From NCBI GenBank assembly GCA_029204225.1, contig CM055101.1, positions 44,080,180-44,144,179 of the forward strand: a DNA stretch of 64,000 bases, written 5' to 3'. This DNA is from Diphasiastrum complanatum. Its lineage: Eukaryota; Streptophyta; Lycopodiopsida; Lycopodiales; Lycopodiaceae. Below are positions 25,679 to 38,175 of this stretch, piece by piece. A program made the translations under genes and the position numbers. Each line of letters starts with the position of its first letter. The first letter of the stretch is position 1. Under the pieces are notes generated by a model. That model saw nothing but the letters and a program-made list of their open reading frames with translations. It searched no databases and was not told where the DNA came from.

Positions 25679-26600
25679 TCTTAGATTTCTTATGCTTAGC
25701 CTTAACAAATGGTTCAAGTAATGAGCATTCTGAAAACAGCCGAAGGCCGACAACATATTTCGGACCTTCGCACTTTTCCAAAACTTCATTTTTCCTTAAA
25801 ACTTTTTCGTTTTAAGGCACCTTCATCTTTTTTCGCATTTTTGCACTGTCGAAAAAAAGCGACACTGTTGGGAAAAAGTGACACTATCGGGTTTTTGCAA
25901 TTTTTGCACCTTCGAGAAAAATGCGACACTGTGACCAGAATTCATTTTAAAGGCACTGTCGAGTTTTTCGCATTTTTACACCTTCGGAAGAAATGCGACA
26001 CTGTGACCAAAATCCATTTTAAAGGCACTGTTGGATTTTTCGCATTTTTCACATCTTCGAGAAAAATGCGACACTGTGGGCAAAATCCATTTAAAAGGCA
26101 CTGTCGAATTTTTTCGCATTTTCTCTGCCTTCGTTTTAAAGGCACCTTTGAGATTTTTGCACCTTGGTTTTTATTTGCTTTCTCTGTTCAAGGGCACCTT
26201 CGTGTTTATCGGATTTTTCCAACAATGGCAGACCGACGTCGCCAACTTATCATCAACCCTAAGAACATCTGGACCGCTAAATATCCCAAGGGTGTTTACC
26301 CACTTTGTACATATACAAAGACTAGCGTATATAGCATTCAATGCTTGTAAGATATATTTTGAAGACACTTGTAAATATATACTACTAGCTGAATCAAGCA
26401 ATGTAAGTGTTTTTTTAACATTATAATCAGAGTTCTTCTGTAGCCAGCATTATCACACTAAGCAAGCTGAAGTTATTACTTCAAGCCATTGTACTCACTG
26501 TTGATATTAATCAGAGTGCAATTTTTCTCTCACTACTGTATTGTTCATTTGCGCAATTTTGTATGAATGATTCATCTTGAATATTTCTGCTGCTAACTGT
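25679..26600 (+). repeat. Copia 3' LTR candidate with internal tandem repeats
   Basis: Begins right after the polypurine tract that closes the preceding copia remnant. The left half holds 72-73-bp tandem repeats (see 25838-26125). The middle has a TATA-like stretch (about 26290-26390), and the right half looks like an R/U5 region. The 3' boundary is a guess because no clear CA end paired with the start was found. Confidence 0.5.
25838..26125. repeat. 72-73-bp tandem repeats in the LTR
   Basis: ATGCGACACTGTG recurs at 25921, 25993 and 26066, each inside a unit of the form TTTTTCGCATTTT-cacctTCG-rAAAAATGCGACACTGTG-AAAATCCATTTTAAAGGCACTGTCG. A degenerate earlier unit lies near 25855. The units contain short GCGACACT and TTCGCAT words in opposite orientation, so each can fold on itself. 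Confidence 0.88.
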
Positions 26601-28863
26601 TGCATTTGTGTTCCTACACGCCTACGCTCAAGCTTCCGCTGCCAGTCATCCCCACATTTTACGACAAATTTATGGCTTGATTTTTTACCTCCATCGTTGG
26701 TTGGGGACAAGGATGGAGCTACTCTTTGAATTTTTTATCCATTGTTTTGTTGATAAAAATGTGGTCCGTTGTTGATGGACAATGACTAACACAATATTTG
26801 GTTTGTTCACATTCAATCTAGCTTCTATGATTTGTCATAAGTTGGATGAGGGCTTACATAATAAGTGAAATATGGCCTTTTTACAACGGTTTATAAAATT
26901 CAGAATCAATCCTCCATTCTATTCGATTCGGATACACTTCGATCCAGGTATGTATATGGCAAACAATGCTATGCTAATAAAACTAGCATAAGAAGCAATT
27001 TTGATCCAAATCTAAGTACTTGCGTATGTCGCTTTTTGTGACTCTATCCTAAAATCTTTGGAAATTTATGGCAATAAATAGACTCGAACTTGTTAATAAC
27101 CATTTTTAAGTCACATTAAGTAGGGAAGATTGGACTATTTTATTTCATTAATACTGCAAGCTGTCAAGTTGGTAAACTTATTTTGTATATGGATACAACT
27201 GACATTTAGCGTGTTTGGCTAGACTATGCATGACCTTAAAGGAATTCCAAAGGAGTTTTACATCAAATCGACTTAAAGACAGATCATATGTTCAGATACG
27301 AAAAAGTCATTAGGTTGACCTACTCAAGTCAATTTGACCTAACCATGAGGTATATCATCTATGGTAGTTAGATCAACACCAACTTCCTTGATTATTGGAG
27401 GTAGCTCCTAAATTTCAGAAAACTTGACCAAATTTCCTATCTAACTTCTATGAGTAGGCCCTAACAACCCTAGTTCTATGGGATCATCATCCTAGCCTTG
27501 GATCCCTTGTGGAGGCTATGAAAACCACCATGTTCCTCCTCACACAATTTCAAAAACGATGAAAAGAGTCAAAGAAAGAGTGAAGTAAAAAAAAGTATGA
27601 CAATTGACATGTCAACTCCTATTTGTAATGTGTATGTCCAAAAAGTTTTTATTAAATGTACAATTCTGACCAAGGTATAGAGAGAGACTCATCTTGCAAC
27701 GTACATCATCTAGAACAATTATATACAATAAATCTAATCAAAAGTTAGTGCATCAAGTTCAATGTTATTGTCACTAGCTCTAAATTTTTAGCAAGAGGTT
27801 TTTTTTTGTTTATTTCAAATCTCCTCAAGGCTCTAGCAATATCCAATTTTTTTCTCCCTTCCACTATCATGAGAACATAGCTTAATCTCGAGATGCAATG
27901 TATACAGATTTTTTTGTTTAAATGGCTTCAACTTGGAGCTACCAAACTAAAGGAACATCCCATTCTTGCTACATCATGAAAGTATGCTTCCCAAGATCAT
28001 TCTACATGGAAGTTCAGATTGGTTCACTTAAATTTGAATAGAATATTAACTATTTTTGTCTTTACAAATTCATTCTTTTGTGCAAAAGAGTTGGGCCATG
28101 GATTCAATTATTGTTTAACAACAAGAAAAGTAGTTGATACTTTTATTCTCTTTCACACTCCTACCAAGATTGTTTATTATATATTTGGAAATGTAGCATG
28201 CTTTTTATAAGAAATCTCTTAGACAACAGTGATAAAGTTTCAAAATTAGTCAAAATTCAAGTCTTATTTGAAAAATACTTAGCACCTTCGACAAAAGTTT
28301 TTAACATATCATAGTAATGTTGTGTACCGACCTCTTATTGACATTTCTTTCTTAGCAAATAAATGTCTAAAAACATCTCTAACCCAATTACTCTCATTAA
28401 ATTTTTTTTTTTTCAACCTATGGATAAGTAGGACTTGCTATTTGAATGTTGCTAACTTACTAAAATTTCGAGTGAATTTTTTTTTAAAGACTTTTTTTAT
28501 TGATTTCCTTATGCATTAATCAAAAGAGATAATAGTCCTATCAATTAAGCTTATGTGCTTCATACCCAAGCTATTGGTGCATAAGACATTAGATTCTCTC
28601 AATAATTTTTTTACAAATGTTGACTAAGACAAAGAAAAAACATTCACAAAGGCAACATTATGGTAAGGATTGCCAAGTGAAGACCTCTAGATCTTGTTGC
28701 ATGCACCAAAAGGACTACTGTGGAGCCAAACCACCCAACCAACTGGAAGCCAAGAGTCAATCCCCAATCAGCTTCTCCCCCAAGCCACAGTGACTAAAAG
28801 AAAGAAGAGGGTTCTGGCAATCGGAAACTTAAACCAGGTTATGGAGATGGGTGAGTTCCTACA
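26601..28863. other. AT-rich stretch, no gene recognised
   Basis: Open frames at 28019-28210 and 28322-28519 are AT-rich without domain signals. Nothing else supported. Confidence 0.45.
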
Positions 28864-29139
28864 TGTTATATAGACTCCAAAGGCCTAGGAATATTCCATA
28901 TAGGATGCCAATTATCAACCAATTGCTTTTGATCTCCTTTACATGCACTAAATGCAGTCAATCACCATGCATTAGCTCCATAAGTCCTAATTAGAGGATA
29001 TGGGCCCTCAAAAAGTTATTAATTATATTTATGGCCTAGTCCGAAATGGTGAGGCGTAACAATGAACTCGTACACTAGAGTATCAATTATTCAAATCTAG
29101 GATTAAGTCGGATCCTATCTATAGGATGTGGACATAACA
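28864..29139 (-). repeat. LTR-like block with polypurine tract (276 bp)
   Basis: Read on the - strand, AGGTGGAAGAA (a purine tract) is followed by TGTTATGTCC at 29139, and the block closes with ATATAACA at 28864. The TGTTAT/ATAACA ends are inverted and the TG...CA rule is met. The AGGTGGAAGAATGTTAT junction is the usual form in plant gypsy elements. No partner LTR or adjoining pol was recognised, so it may be the 3' LTR of a decayed or noncoding element. Confidence 0.5.
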
Positions 29140-30639
29140 TTCTTCCACCTTAAAGAGGTTTTGGCAAGAAGTTCCAAAACCAATTCTTTAACTTTCACAC
29201 TTACCCAAAAAATCATTACCCATAGTTTGACTTTAAATATCAAATAAGTACTTAGAAATAAAACAATTTACAATAATTTTTTTTAATTAGGTCCGATTCT
29301 CTCCAATCCAATAATATCACCTTCATGCAAATTCAATTTACATGAACCATTGGGTGAATCAATTCGTTATTTCAAAAATCAAGCTCAAAAGTTAAAAAAA
29401 TTCCATTGGTACATATATTCTTAGAAAATTCAAATATTATTATTTAAGGCACAAAATTTCAATCAACCAAAATCTCTAGGAGATTTATCAAATCTCAAAC
29501 AATTATAACTCAGTCCAGACACTATAGTTACTCTAATGAGTTAAATGCACCATTTCTAGCATCACATGCAAGAAACCAACAATCTATTTGAATCTTAATA
29601 GATTTACTTGTCTCCTATAAATCTGGAGATCTAGACTGAAGTTCATACACAAGCACTTATAGACTACAATGTGTAGTAGAATACCATCCACTAATTTAAG
29701 CAAACTCTCCACAAGTAAAAACAATTTACTTGATAAGAATGCCTATGAGAGACATATGTTCTCAATTTAACACTGGAGTAAGAGACTTAGATTTTTCACA
29801 TTACTGATCTAAATTATCAACTTATTTAGAAGATCATGAATTATTCATCATTCTTAAGAATCATCACATTTTCTTATAATGTTTTGATAACAATTAAGTA
29901 CCTATTCATGATTTGTCAGTTATAAATAATTAGAATCTTATGATTTGTCAATCATGATTTGCAGGTTTCCAAAACCAGACTTAACTATTAAGATATTGTA
30001 GTATATATCCAACATACAACTCAAAAAATATTAGAATCATTCCAGAATCTTTTTTCCCAAGAAAAATTATTAATTTTTTGAGAATATTTTTCCAACCTGA
30101 TTTTTAACAAGATATGAGTTATCCAAACTATGCGATCAATCAATTAAAGATAGAAGAGCATACCAATCATTTCAATATCCGTCTTCAACTACAAGAACCT
30201 CTATACAATTACCAAGAACAAAATGTAGAGATTATAGAGTTCTAATAAAATTCCAATTCAATTCAATGGTTACTCTTGATATTTGTTAAACTCTATCTCC
30301 AATATGAGCTCACTGGGATACATTCAATAACTTAAGAGTGTATTTTCCATTTGAAAAATACTTTATACCAAGAATTTCCTATATTCTATGCACATAACTA
30401 TTATTGATGAATCCTGATGACTCACAAATCATGCATCTTATAATCAATATAGATTAAAACAAACAGTACTTGGTGAATTCTCTCCACATTAACAATCAAC
30501 TTATTAAGGAGTAAACCAACTAGTCAAGTAAATTGCCAATGATTCAAAAATCTCAAATGTCTAAGTGTGGGCGTAACTAGTATAACCCCACATTTAGAAC
30601 CTCTTCTAAAGCATCACTAATTTAATAAATTATCCTTGT
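29140..30639. other. AT-rich DNA, no gene recognised
   Basis: No coding signal. It might be the internal part of a large noncoding LTR derivative, given the polypurine tract at its left edge, but nothing proves this. Confidence 0.35.
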
Positions 30640-30960
30640 TAAAGTCCAGTTTTTTCAATGGTAAGCTTGAAGAAGAAGTGTGTATGGAGCAATTTCAACT
30701 TATACTTTGCTTGTGACTCTAAAATCACACTGATTGTGCTATACGTAGACGACCTCATAATCACAAGTAATGATGATGATTTGATTAGTGCAATAAAGAA
30801 GGATCTTGATATGACCTTGGATTGATACACTATTGTTTGGGAGTAGAAACATGGCAAAGACGTGATAACATCACACCCATGCAAACAAAGTATGTTCACC
30901 AAATCCTAAGACGTTTCAAGATGTGTAACTAGGGATCTCTTTAAACATGGCCGAGGATAA
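30640..30960 (+). mobile_element. Ty1/copia reverse transcriptase scrap, broken
   Basis: The copia RT active-site neighbourhood VLYVDDLIITSNDDDLI is readable at about 30735-30785 on the + strand, with an SMFTKS-like word downstream (about 30890). About 320 bp survive. It is broken a few times. Confidence 0.8.
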
Positions 30961-31079
30961 CTAACAGCTATGGTCTACATCGTTATGGAGGACATCTATT
31001 GAACAGCTGAAGAAGTAGTGGAAAAACCAATGTTCTGTACCAAATGGATCTATTGGGCATTAGATTTGTTTGAACTCAT

Positions 31080-32150
31080 AAATTTCCATAGACCCTTTGG
31101 ACACTGCTTAGCCATGCAAACAAAACACAAACTTTTTGTCCGTGCCTTGGCATAGTCCTTTTTTGACTTCAGTGAGTCTATAATTAAGGGTTAAGACTTT
31201 TGATTTTTTGACTTATTTTCAAAATTGTCAAAGTTTTTTATCTTCTTCTTACCAATAGATTTTGTCTCATTGTGTGTAGCTTTTGTTTGTTTTGGATTGA
31301 TTTTCCTATGCCCAAGTACATAATCATAAATCTAGGCAAATTTGATGGCTTGTTGGAGAGTCTTAGGAGAGTTATGCTAAACTTCTACCTTGTACTCATC
31401 CCACAAGCCATGTACTTTATGATAATCATGATTATCTTTTAATTTAAGATCAGCTTTTCTATAATTACAAATATATATTGTAGAAGTGTGCTTGTCATAA
31501 CTTAACTTTTCCCAGGCCTCCCGAGCATGTTCAAATTTGTGTTCTAGATCAAAACCCTTTAAGAAAACTTTCTCAAACTCCTTTTGGGTCTTGGGGGTTT
31601 GTCCAATTGCTTGAACGTCGAGCCACCATTTGTAGGCCATCAAACCTAGGGAAAGACTAGCTTCTATGACTCTCAACTCATCAAGAGTATTCTTTGACGA
31701 GTGGATGTCAATATTTCGGTCTTTTTCCTCTCCATTAAAATTAGGGGGTCTTAGATCTCTAAAAAAGGCCGGTCTCAATTTTAGGATTGACTCGTGTGTT
31801 ATGTCCAATGACTTGAGTTGTGATGGAGGATGCCTAGCCTCCACTTGACATTAGGTTAATTTTGGTTAGCAGCCATAGACTGCATCATATTAGCTAGGTT
31901 TGTCATAGCTTTATTCTGTTGCTAATAAACCGCACCATGGAATTTTGCAGTGACACTTTTGGACTAACTGGACATGTTCTTCCCTTGAGAAACATAAACA
32001 TCATCCAGATTATTGAAGTCATCTTCTTCGACAACTTACTGAAAAAGTTCATCAAAAACTTCTTTCCCCTTATCTCATATTCAGATTCGATGACCTACTT
32101 CGGAGAAAGCCTGAGCAGCCGAATCTTGTAACTCATCAGAGTTAGCCATA
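31080..32150 (-). mobile_element. Ty3/gypsy gag fragment, broken
   Basis: A - strand gag region starting near 32150 with MANSDELQDSAAQAF. The retrotransposon-gag domain is recognised at 31844-31377 from the order RPPNFNGEEKDR, LMAYKWWLDVQ, FEKVFLKGFDLEHKFEHARE and the charged tail. The basic post-gag region runs to about 31080. Pol does not follow. It is broken several times. Confidence 0.68.
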
Positions 32151-32612
32151 TTGACACCCTTTAAAGTTGTCAACACTTATTTTCTAGAGGAGCTATAAAC
32201 TGCATGTAGCACTTAGATCTATACCAATCAATGCATGCAAGCTTGTTTGAGCCTTAAAATAGTTATAGAGAACCAAGCAAGCAAGTGTCTAGCTACTTAG
32301 TACCAATCTATGACCTATCATAAAGCATAGTTTTGAAGTTCTAAATTAAGATTTCATTGTGTCCTTTATCACATTATCAAGCATGCAAAAGAAATCCACC
32401 AATGCACCATAAAAGCTACAAGTTTTATGCAAACCAAGAATGGTTTTTGCCTCTCAAGAAATCACCAACTAAAATCCACTAACCTCTTGTTCTCAAATTT
32501 TCTTTATGGAGTCCTAAGAAAAAAACACATGCAGACACAACTAAATTAAGAAAATAATTTCAAATAAATGAGTAGCTAATATCCACCTTGTGTGATATGC
32601 AATCCCATAAAT

Positions 32613-32734
<122 letters not shown>

Positions 32735-32985
32735 GGATGGTATCAAACTGTAACCCACTTTACCTGGGCGTTACGTAATTCAGCAGCATTGAGCTAGAAG
32801 CACTTACGAAATACATACACAAGATACTTTTGTTAAGACACCCCTTTCTCTCATGGTTTATTATTTCGATGGTCAAGATTGTTCCGAAATCATCCTAAGG
32901 TTGGGAGCAATGGCTTCCTTCACAAGCACGTTATGGATATCCTTTCACAAAGTTATATTTCCATGGAAAGGGAAAAATTGTTGGC

Positions 32986-33129
32986 TATATAAGGGTGGCT
33001 AATTTGAGTGTCACCACCACTCCTCATCTTCCTATTTCTCTTCACTTTACTATGTCATTATTGGAAGAAGAAGACTACTTCTCCAGTGCCCTTCCAAGAA
33101 GTCACGAACAACGATTCAATACTACAAAG
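32986..33129 (+). promoter_or_regulatory. Promoter-like start: TATA box, leader, short exon, splice donor
   Basis: TATATAAG at 32986-32993 is followed by a pyrimidine-rich leader, then ATG at 33052 opening 26 codons (MSLLEEEDYFSSALPRSHEQ and on) that end exactly at AAAG/GTGAGT (donor at 33130), phase 0. This is how a plant first exon looks. No second exon was found before the CACTA-type end at 33451. The DNA around ATTGGAAGAAGAA also recurs near 41581 beside another TATA-like site, so an LTR origin is possible. Confidence 0.35.
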
Positions 33130-33450
33130 GTGAGTAGTTCTTTGCTACTTTAACATAGCATACGATGCATGCTTCTTTTCAATACTAAAACTCGTGATGA
33201 ACACACTTCATTTTTAGTAGTTCCTAGCGTGTATTATGCCGCTTACTTGCTTTAAAGTTTGATGATCCATCAGCGCTAAAGTGCAACCTTATTATGGCTA
33301 CGAAATTACGTTTTTGGCACATTTAGTAGACCACTAGCTGGTGGAAATTTTTTTCATATTATTTTATATTGTGTGAATTGCTGATGTAGCAATGGTGGGA
33401 TGCTTCAAAAAAAGCATGTCTTGTATAAGACTTGCATAGATTGTATAAGG

Positions 33451-33888
33451 CACTACAAGAATTGCCGCGATTTCCGACGGGATTTCCGACATGAAATTGC
33501 ATTTTAATTTTTTTTTGAATCGACTGACGACAAGCCCAAAACCGGCAACCGGTCGGTAAAAACATTTTTTGCAAAACATGCCACGTAGACGTCGGATTCC
33601 AATAGCCCGGCCACGTGGATGTCGGAATATGACGTCCACGTGGAAAAAAAAAACCTGAAAAAAAAATTTAACTTTTTTTTTTTCCTGTCACGTGTGGATT
33701 CCGACGTCCACGTGGCCAAAAAAAAAAACCGTTAAATTTTTTTTTCCCGGTTTTTTTCCACGTGGACATCGGATTTCGACAATTTTTTTTTTTTTTTCAT
33801 TTTTTTTTGTTTTGCCACGTGGCCATCAGAATTCGACACTTTTTTTTTTTTTGAAATTTGATGGATTTTAAACGTGTCGGGATTTCAA
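33451..33888 (+). mobile_element. CACTA-type DNA transposon end (non-autonomous or solo terminus)
   Basis: Starts CACTACAAGAATTGCCGCG and continues with ATTTCCGACGGGATTTCCGA, the standard start of plant CACTA (CMC/EnSpm) elements. Subterminal CCACGTGG/CCGACGTC words follow in both orientations, separated by T or A runs. A second CACTACTAAAAA start lies at 33889, just past the block, in the same orientation. The expected inverted TAGTG end was not found, so this is either one broken end or two nested ends. No transposase is present. Confidence 0.6.
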
Positions 33889-33899
33889 CACTACTAAAA

Positions 33900-35514
33900 A
33901 AATAGAAAAAAGATAAAATTTCATGATACGAATTCTTACTTCAATGTGGAGATTATGACAAGAACTGCAAATATACTATGTATGACATATAGTAATACAT
34001 ACCAACTAACCTCTTACAATCGTTTCAAACACGTAAAATGAATATTTAGATCAACTATGATTCACAATATTAATCGAGTCAGTAATACACTACGAACCCA
34101 TTCGTTAACTGGCATGGAAACTAGCATAATTGCAACCAAACATACTTCAATCGACAAGAATTCAAAGTGCATACGAAAAATAAATGATTACAAAAAATGA
34201 CATAGATGAAACGAACTGAAAATAGATAAAGCCATACCTATTTCTGAGTGCATATGCATGTAGCTGGAAAACGAAGAAGTGCTAGTCATAAATGCTTCAA
34301 TTGATTCTACTATATTAGTCACTTTGCTTATATCCTTTGATAGGACAGAACTGCTCTCAACTAGAACAGCCATGAGGGCTCCCATTGACAATAAATCAGT
34401 GAGTTCTCAATGGTCATTGATAGATCAGCTTTAGACAATAGTTGCAAGCTCCCTTTTCATGGTCGTGAAGGCTCAGTTAGCTGAGTCTCTAATTTTGACA
34501 ACTAGCTTAGTGATGACTTTCCTTCATATCTAATACTCATAGGCGTAGTGAAGGCTTGCAAAGTAGTAGTAGTGATGGTCAAATGTATTATAGAGGAAAC
34601 AATGTTAATAATCACATCTCTCAACTCTCTTTTGAAAATCAACAATAATCCTTCAGTATTTTGGAAGTCAACGTTCAACTCCTCAACGACTATAATGTGA
34701 TTGAATGGTTAGATGGCTCACTCATCTAGCAGCGATGGTAGGCCAACTCTCCAAATATCTTGCAAGGAAAAATGTGGTCTAACTCACAGAACAGAGATAA
34801 TTAAGCGCCCCATAGCCAAGATATCTCAAGCTTCCAACGGAGATAGTGAGTCAATGGCACTCTTCAAAGTTCATTTTGAGTTCTGATTTTCAACATAAAT
34901 GCCATCATACTGAGCACGCTTCACTAGCTTTCTCTAGCTGATATCTCATTTTACATGTATCAGGCAACGATGGATTACCCTTTATGGCTCGATAGGGAGT
35001 AGCAACAAGATAGCCATACTGGATCAATCAGTGAGAAAAAGTGGTAGCTCTACATCTTTGATGGTGGAGCTAGTTATGATCTTCATTCAAACCTCAAGAC
35101 CTCTCAGTCTCACACTATTTTACAAAGAACAAGTATAGGGATTTTCCCTTATGCCTTTTTGTACAGGTCCAAACTTACCCTATTTGATATAAGCAGTTCA
35201 ATAAATACAGTTAACTTTTTAATACATAATGATTTTTTTCTTGTATACGATATAAACCAATAGCTTTATATTGATCATAATGGTAGAAGCCCTGATACGG
35301 TAAGCTAGGAAGTAACCTTTGCCTTTCCAACTACAACTTCACTACATCAGGGCAGTCTTGATTGCAAGTGGGCGAAGGTTGGTTGCAAAGGAACAAAAAG
35401 TTATTAGCACTCGATTAAGATTTTGCCCCTTTTGTCACCAAATTACAGAAAATGAAGGATTTTCGTGGTTTATTTGATTTTTTCAGATCCAAATGGATCT
35501 CTGTCTGACCTTCC
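33900..35514. other. No recognised gene; weak coding-like traces on the - strand
   Basis: The - strand from about 35080 to 34190 shows short protein-like runs in changing frames (for example the 67-codon frame 34188-34391), broken by stops. They may be a decayed gene. I cannot name a family and see no splice pattern. Confidence 0.25.
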
Positions 35515-37145
35515 TTGCTTATGAATCAAAACAAATTACAAGCAAAAAATCCATACAAATCAAGCAAAATTCTCTCAAAACTAACTCTAAGATGAAGTTT
35601 TAACACTACTTCCAAAACCAAGATGCCTAAATGCAAGCTAACATCCATGGATTATTAACATCCTGAAAATGAAAAATTATTGTAGCTCCCCGGCAACGGC
35701 GCCAAAATCATAGCGGGTTTTTCTATCCACCTTCAACCCTAGACCTAAGCACCTACAAAACATCAAGCGATGAAGAGAATTCTAACATGTCACGCAAAAG
35801 TTCGTTTTCATGAGAGCGACATCATAATTCAGATTCATACACATGATTATGATTCAACATCTAACGCTACGATCCAGTAACCCTAATCACCACGATTACG
35901 CTTACTTTGCTTCATAGAAAAGTATAACAAGTTTCAATCTCAACAATTAGCAAATCCAAACAGCATAAATATACAAAGGAAACATCAAAGATAGAGCAAA
36001 GAGAAGAGCAAGGACATCCAGTGCAATTTGGTAGGAACTCCACCTTCTTGATTGAATATGAGAAATCAATTACAAATCACCACTATTCATAGTGGATTTT
36101 AGGGCCCTTGGCTTTAATTCCTATTGTTTCTACCTCCCTTATTATTCGAATCTTGAAAATTGGGAAAAATCTTTTTTTTATTCACTAACTTGACTATTAG
36201 GCCTTGCGACATTTTCAAAAAAGTGACTGCAACTTCCTCACCATTTTTTACTCAGTCTGATGCTATGCACAAGCTAAAGTAGCCATCCTAAGTTCGACAA
36301 GCCTCCATATACCTAATTCAGGGCATTGGTGCTCCTCTTTTCACTTACTGATTATCGTACATCTCGAACTCTCAAAAATCGTGTTTTTGAAGCTCTCTCG
36401 AAGGACAACATTGTTCTATGCTCAAACCATGTTAGGCTCTGTTACCAAATTAAAATTCATGTCACCAAGAATCACAGATAGGCATAGACGGAAAACACCT
36501 CAGTAAGTACTCTCCCAACTCAAACTCCACATAACAATATTGTATTTAAAAAACATAAAACCATGTATATATAGGACTTTAGTGGCAACCCATGCATGAC
36601 CTAGGTTGTCGTTGATGGAACATGTATCCCCTCGACTGCCTCGTCATACATACAACTGGTCCTAGTCTTATGACTGGACCCACAATACACTGATTCAATA
36701 AGTCTACTTTTATTTTAATTGAATAAATATTGTTTTTATTTTTTTGCACGTTGGTGATCATGCCTTTTTTTAATTGGTTTGTGAGTTTGAGGGAGAACTA
36801 TTTAGTTTACATTTTCAATATATTTTAAAGACAAAGGCCGATAAAAATTAGCATGCTACTTTTGTTTTTGATGATAAAGAATATATGTAAGATATATTCT
36901 TAAAAAAGTAAGCATGGATATTTGTTTTGATCGATCTATGGAGGCTGGTTGTAAGTTTTTATAGAAGATAATGAATCATTCTTAAAAGACACTATTGTTT
37001 ATAGAAGTCTATTTTGACAGTCTCATTGGGTTTAATTATATTAAGCCTAATATGTTTACGAGCTTGATAATGCTATGCAAAAACCTGGTGAGATGTTTGG
37101 GTATTTGACAAGGAGCATTATGTGACATTTTGTTTGGAACTAGTA
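35515..37145 (-). mobile_element. LTR-retroelement block, copy 1, with primer-site complements
   Basis: First of two direct copies of a block of about 1.6 kb (the other at 38630-40212), roughly nine in ten bases alike by eye. On the - strand, 35704-35687 reads TGGCGCCGTTGCCGGGGA, an exact complement of the 3' 18 bases of plant tRNA-Asp, the primer site known from several plant gypsy families. Farther up, 36448-36435 reads TTGGTAACAGAGCC, one base from the initiator-Met primer site. A TATATATA box lies at about 36562-36573. No protein-coding part was recognised in this copy. Confidence 0.6.
35687..35704 (-). promoter_or_regulatory. tRNA-Asp primer-binding site
   Basis: Eighteen bases match the acceptor end of plant tRNA-Asp including CCA on the + strand, so the element's sense strand is -. 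The copy at 38804-38821 differs by one base. Confidence 0.8.
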
Positions 37146-37149
37146 ATGC

Positions 37150-38175
37150 TGACTCCACCGACATATGACATGTCTATGAGATGTCCTCACTAGGCAAACA
37201 TCCTAGATCAAGATTTTCAAAGGGACAAGCCACTAGAGCTAAGTTCGTTCTAGAATTAATACACAATGATCTGTGCGGCCCTATGAATATACCCTCTCTG
37301 GGTTTTGCATTATATTTTATCACTTTTATTGCTGATTATTCTACCAGCATTATGTTCATTAAGAACAACTCTAAGGCTTTTAACTGTTTCAAGACTTCAA
37401 ACAGTTCGTTGAGATACAGACTGGTCAACGACTCAAAACACTTCGTACTGAGAGTGGTGGAGAGTTTCTATCAAACGAAATGTTTGACTATCTAGCATCT
37501 TTCGGCATTCATCATCAGTTCACCACCAGCTACATAGCACAGCAAAAATGGAGTAGCCAAAAGGAAGAACCATACTTTGCTAAATGCAGTTCGATTGATG
37601 ATGTCAGACGCTTAGCTCACCAAAGATTTTTGGGTTGAAGCTATTTCAACAGCTTGCTATCTATAGAACTATTCGAATACCAAAGCAGTCAACTCAAAGA
37701 CACCCTTCGAAGCTTTCTATGGCTACAAATAAAGTCTACGACACCTCCGAGTGTTTGGCTGTCTTTGCTATGTACACATCCCCTCTGATATGAGAAAGAA
37801 GCTTGACCTTGTTAGCTGTAGGAGCATCTTCGTTGGATACTCAATGTCACACAAGGCATACAAGATATTTGATGTTGAGACAAGCCGAATCTCAATTAGT
37901 CGAGATGTTGTCTTCCTCGAAGATAAATTTTTGGACTTCAAGCAGAAGCAACCAATGCAAGAGTTGCCGAAGATCTGGAAATGCACCAGATGGATGTTTA
38001 GACAGCCTTTATGAATGGATACATACAAGAAGATATTTACATCTATCAACCTAAAGGTTACATCCTTCAAGGCCAAGAACATAAAGTATGTAAGTTGCAG
38101 AAAGCTCTTTACGGGCTAAAGCAAGCTCTAAGGGCCTGGTTTGATAGGATTAATCAATTCTTGTTGTAGCATAGC
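37150..38175 (+). mobile_element. Ty1/copia fragment (IN and RT start), broken
   Basis: Copia pol on the + strand lying between the two 1.6-kb blocks. Integrase words include ELIHNDLCGPMNIPSLG (about 37250-37300) and the FGCLCYVHIPSDMRKKLD shoulder (37754-37807), with SRISISRDVVFLED at about 37880-37925. RT-start words (KALYGLKQALRAWFDR, about 38100-38147) follow. No own LTR was seen. It appears inserted in, or joined to, the end of block copy 1. It is broken several times. Confidence 0.87.

Noticed and set aside
25709-26426. Open frames of 213 and 131 codons over the LTR
   Set aside because: They arise from the 72-bp tandem repeat, whose period lets frames stay open; no protein family.
33359-33719. 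Overlapping - strand frames at the CACTA-type end
   Set aside because: They are produced by poly-A/T runs and subterminal repeats.
34190-35080. Callose synthase pseudogene on the - strand
   Set aside because: A few words looked similar to a GSL region by memory, but frames shift, no exon pattern exists, and the match is too weak to name.
35687-35704. tRNA-Asp gene
   Set aside because: Only the 3' acceptor 18 bases match; no cloverleaf precedes them. It is a primer-binding site.
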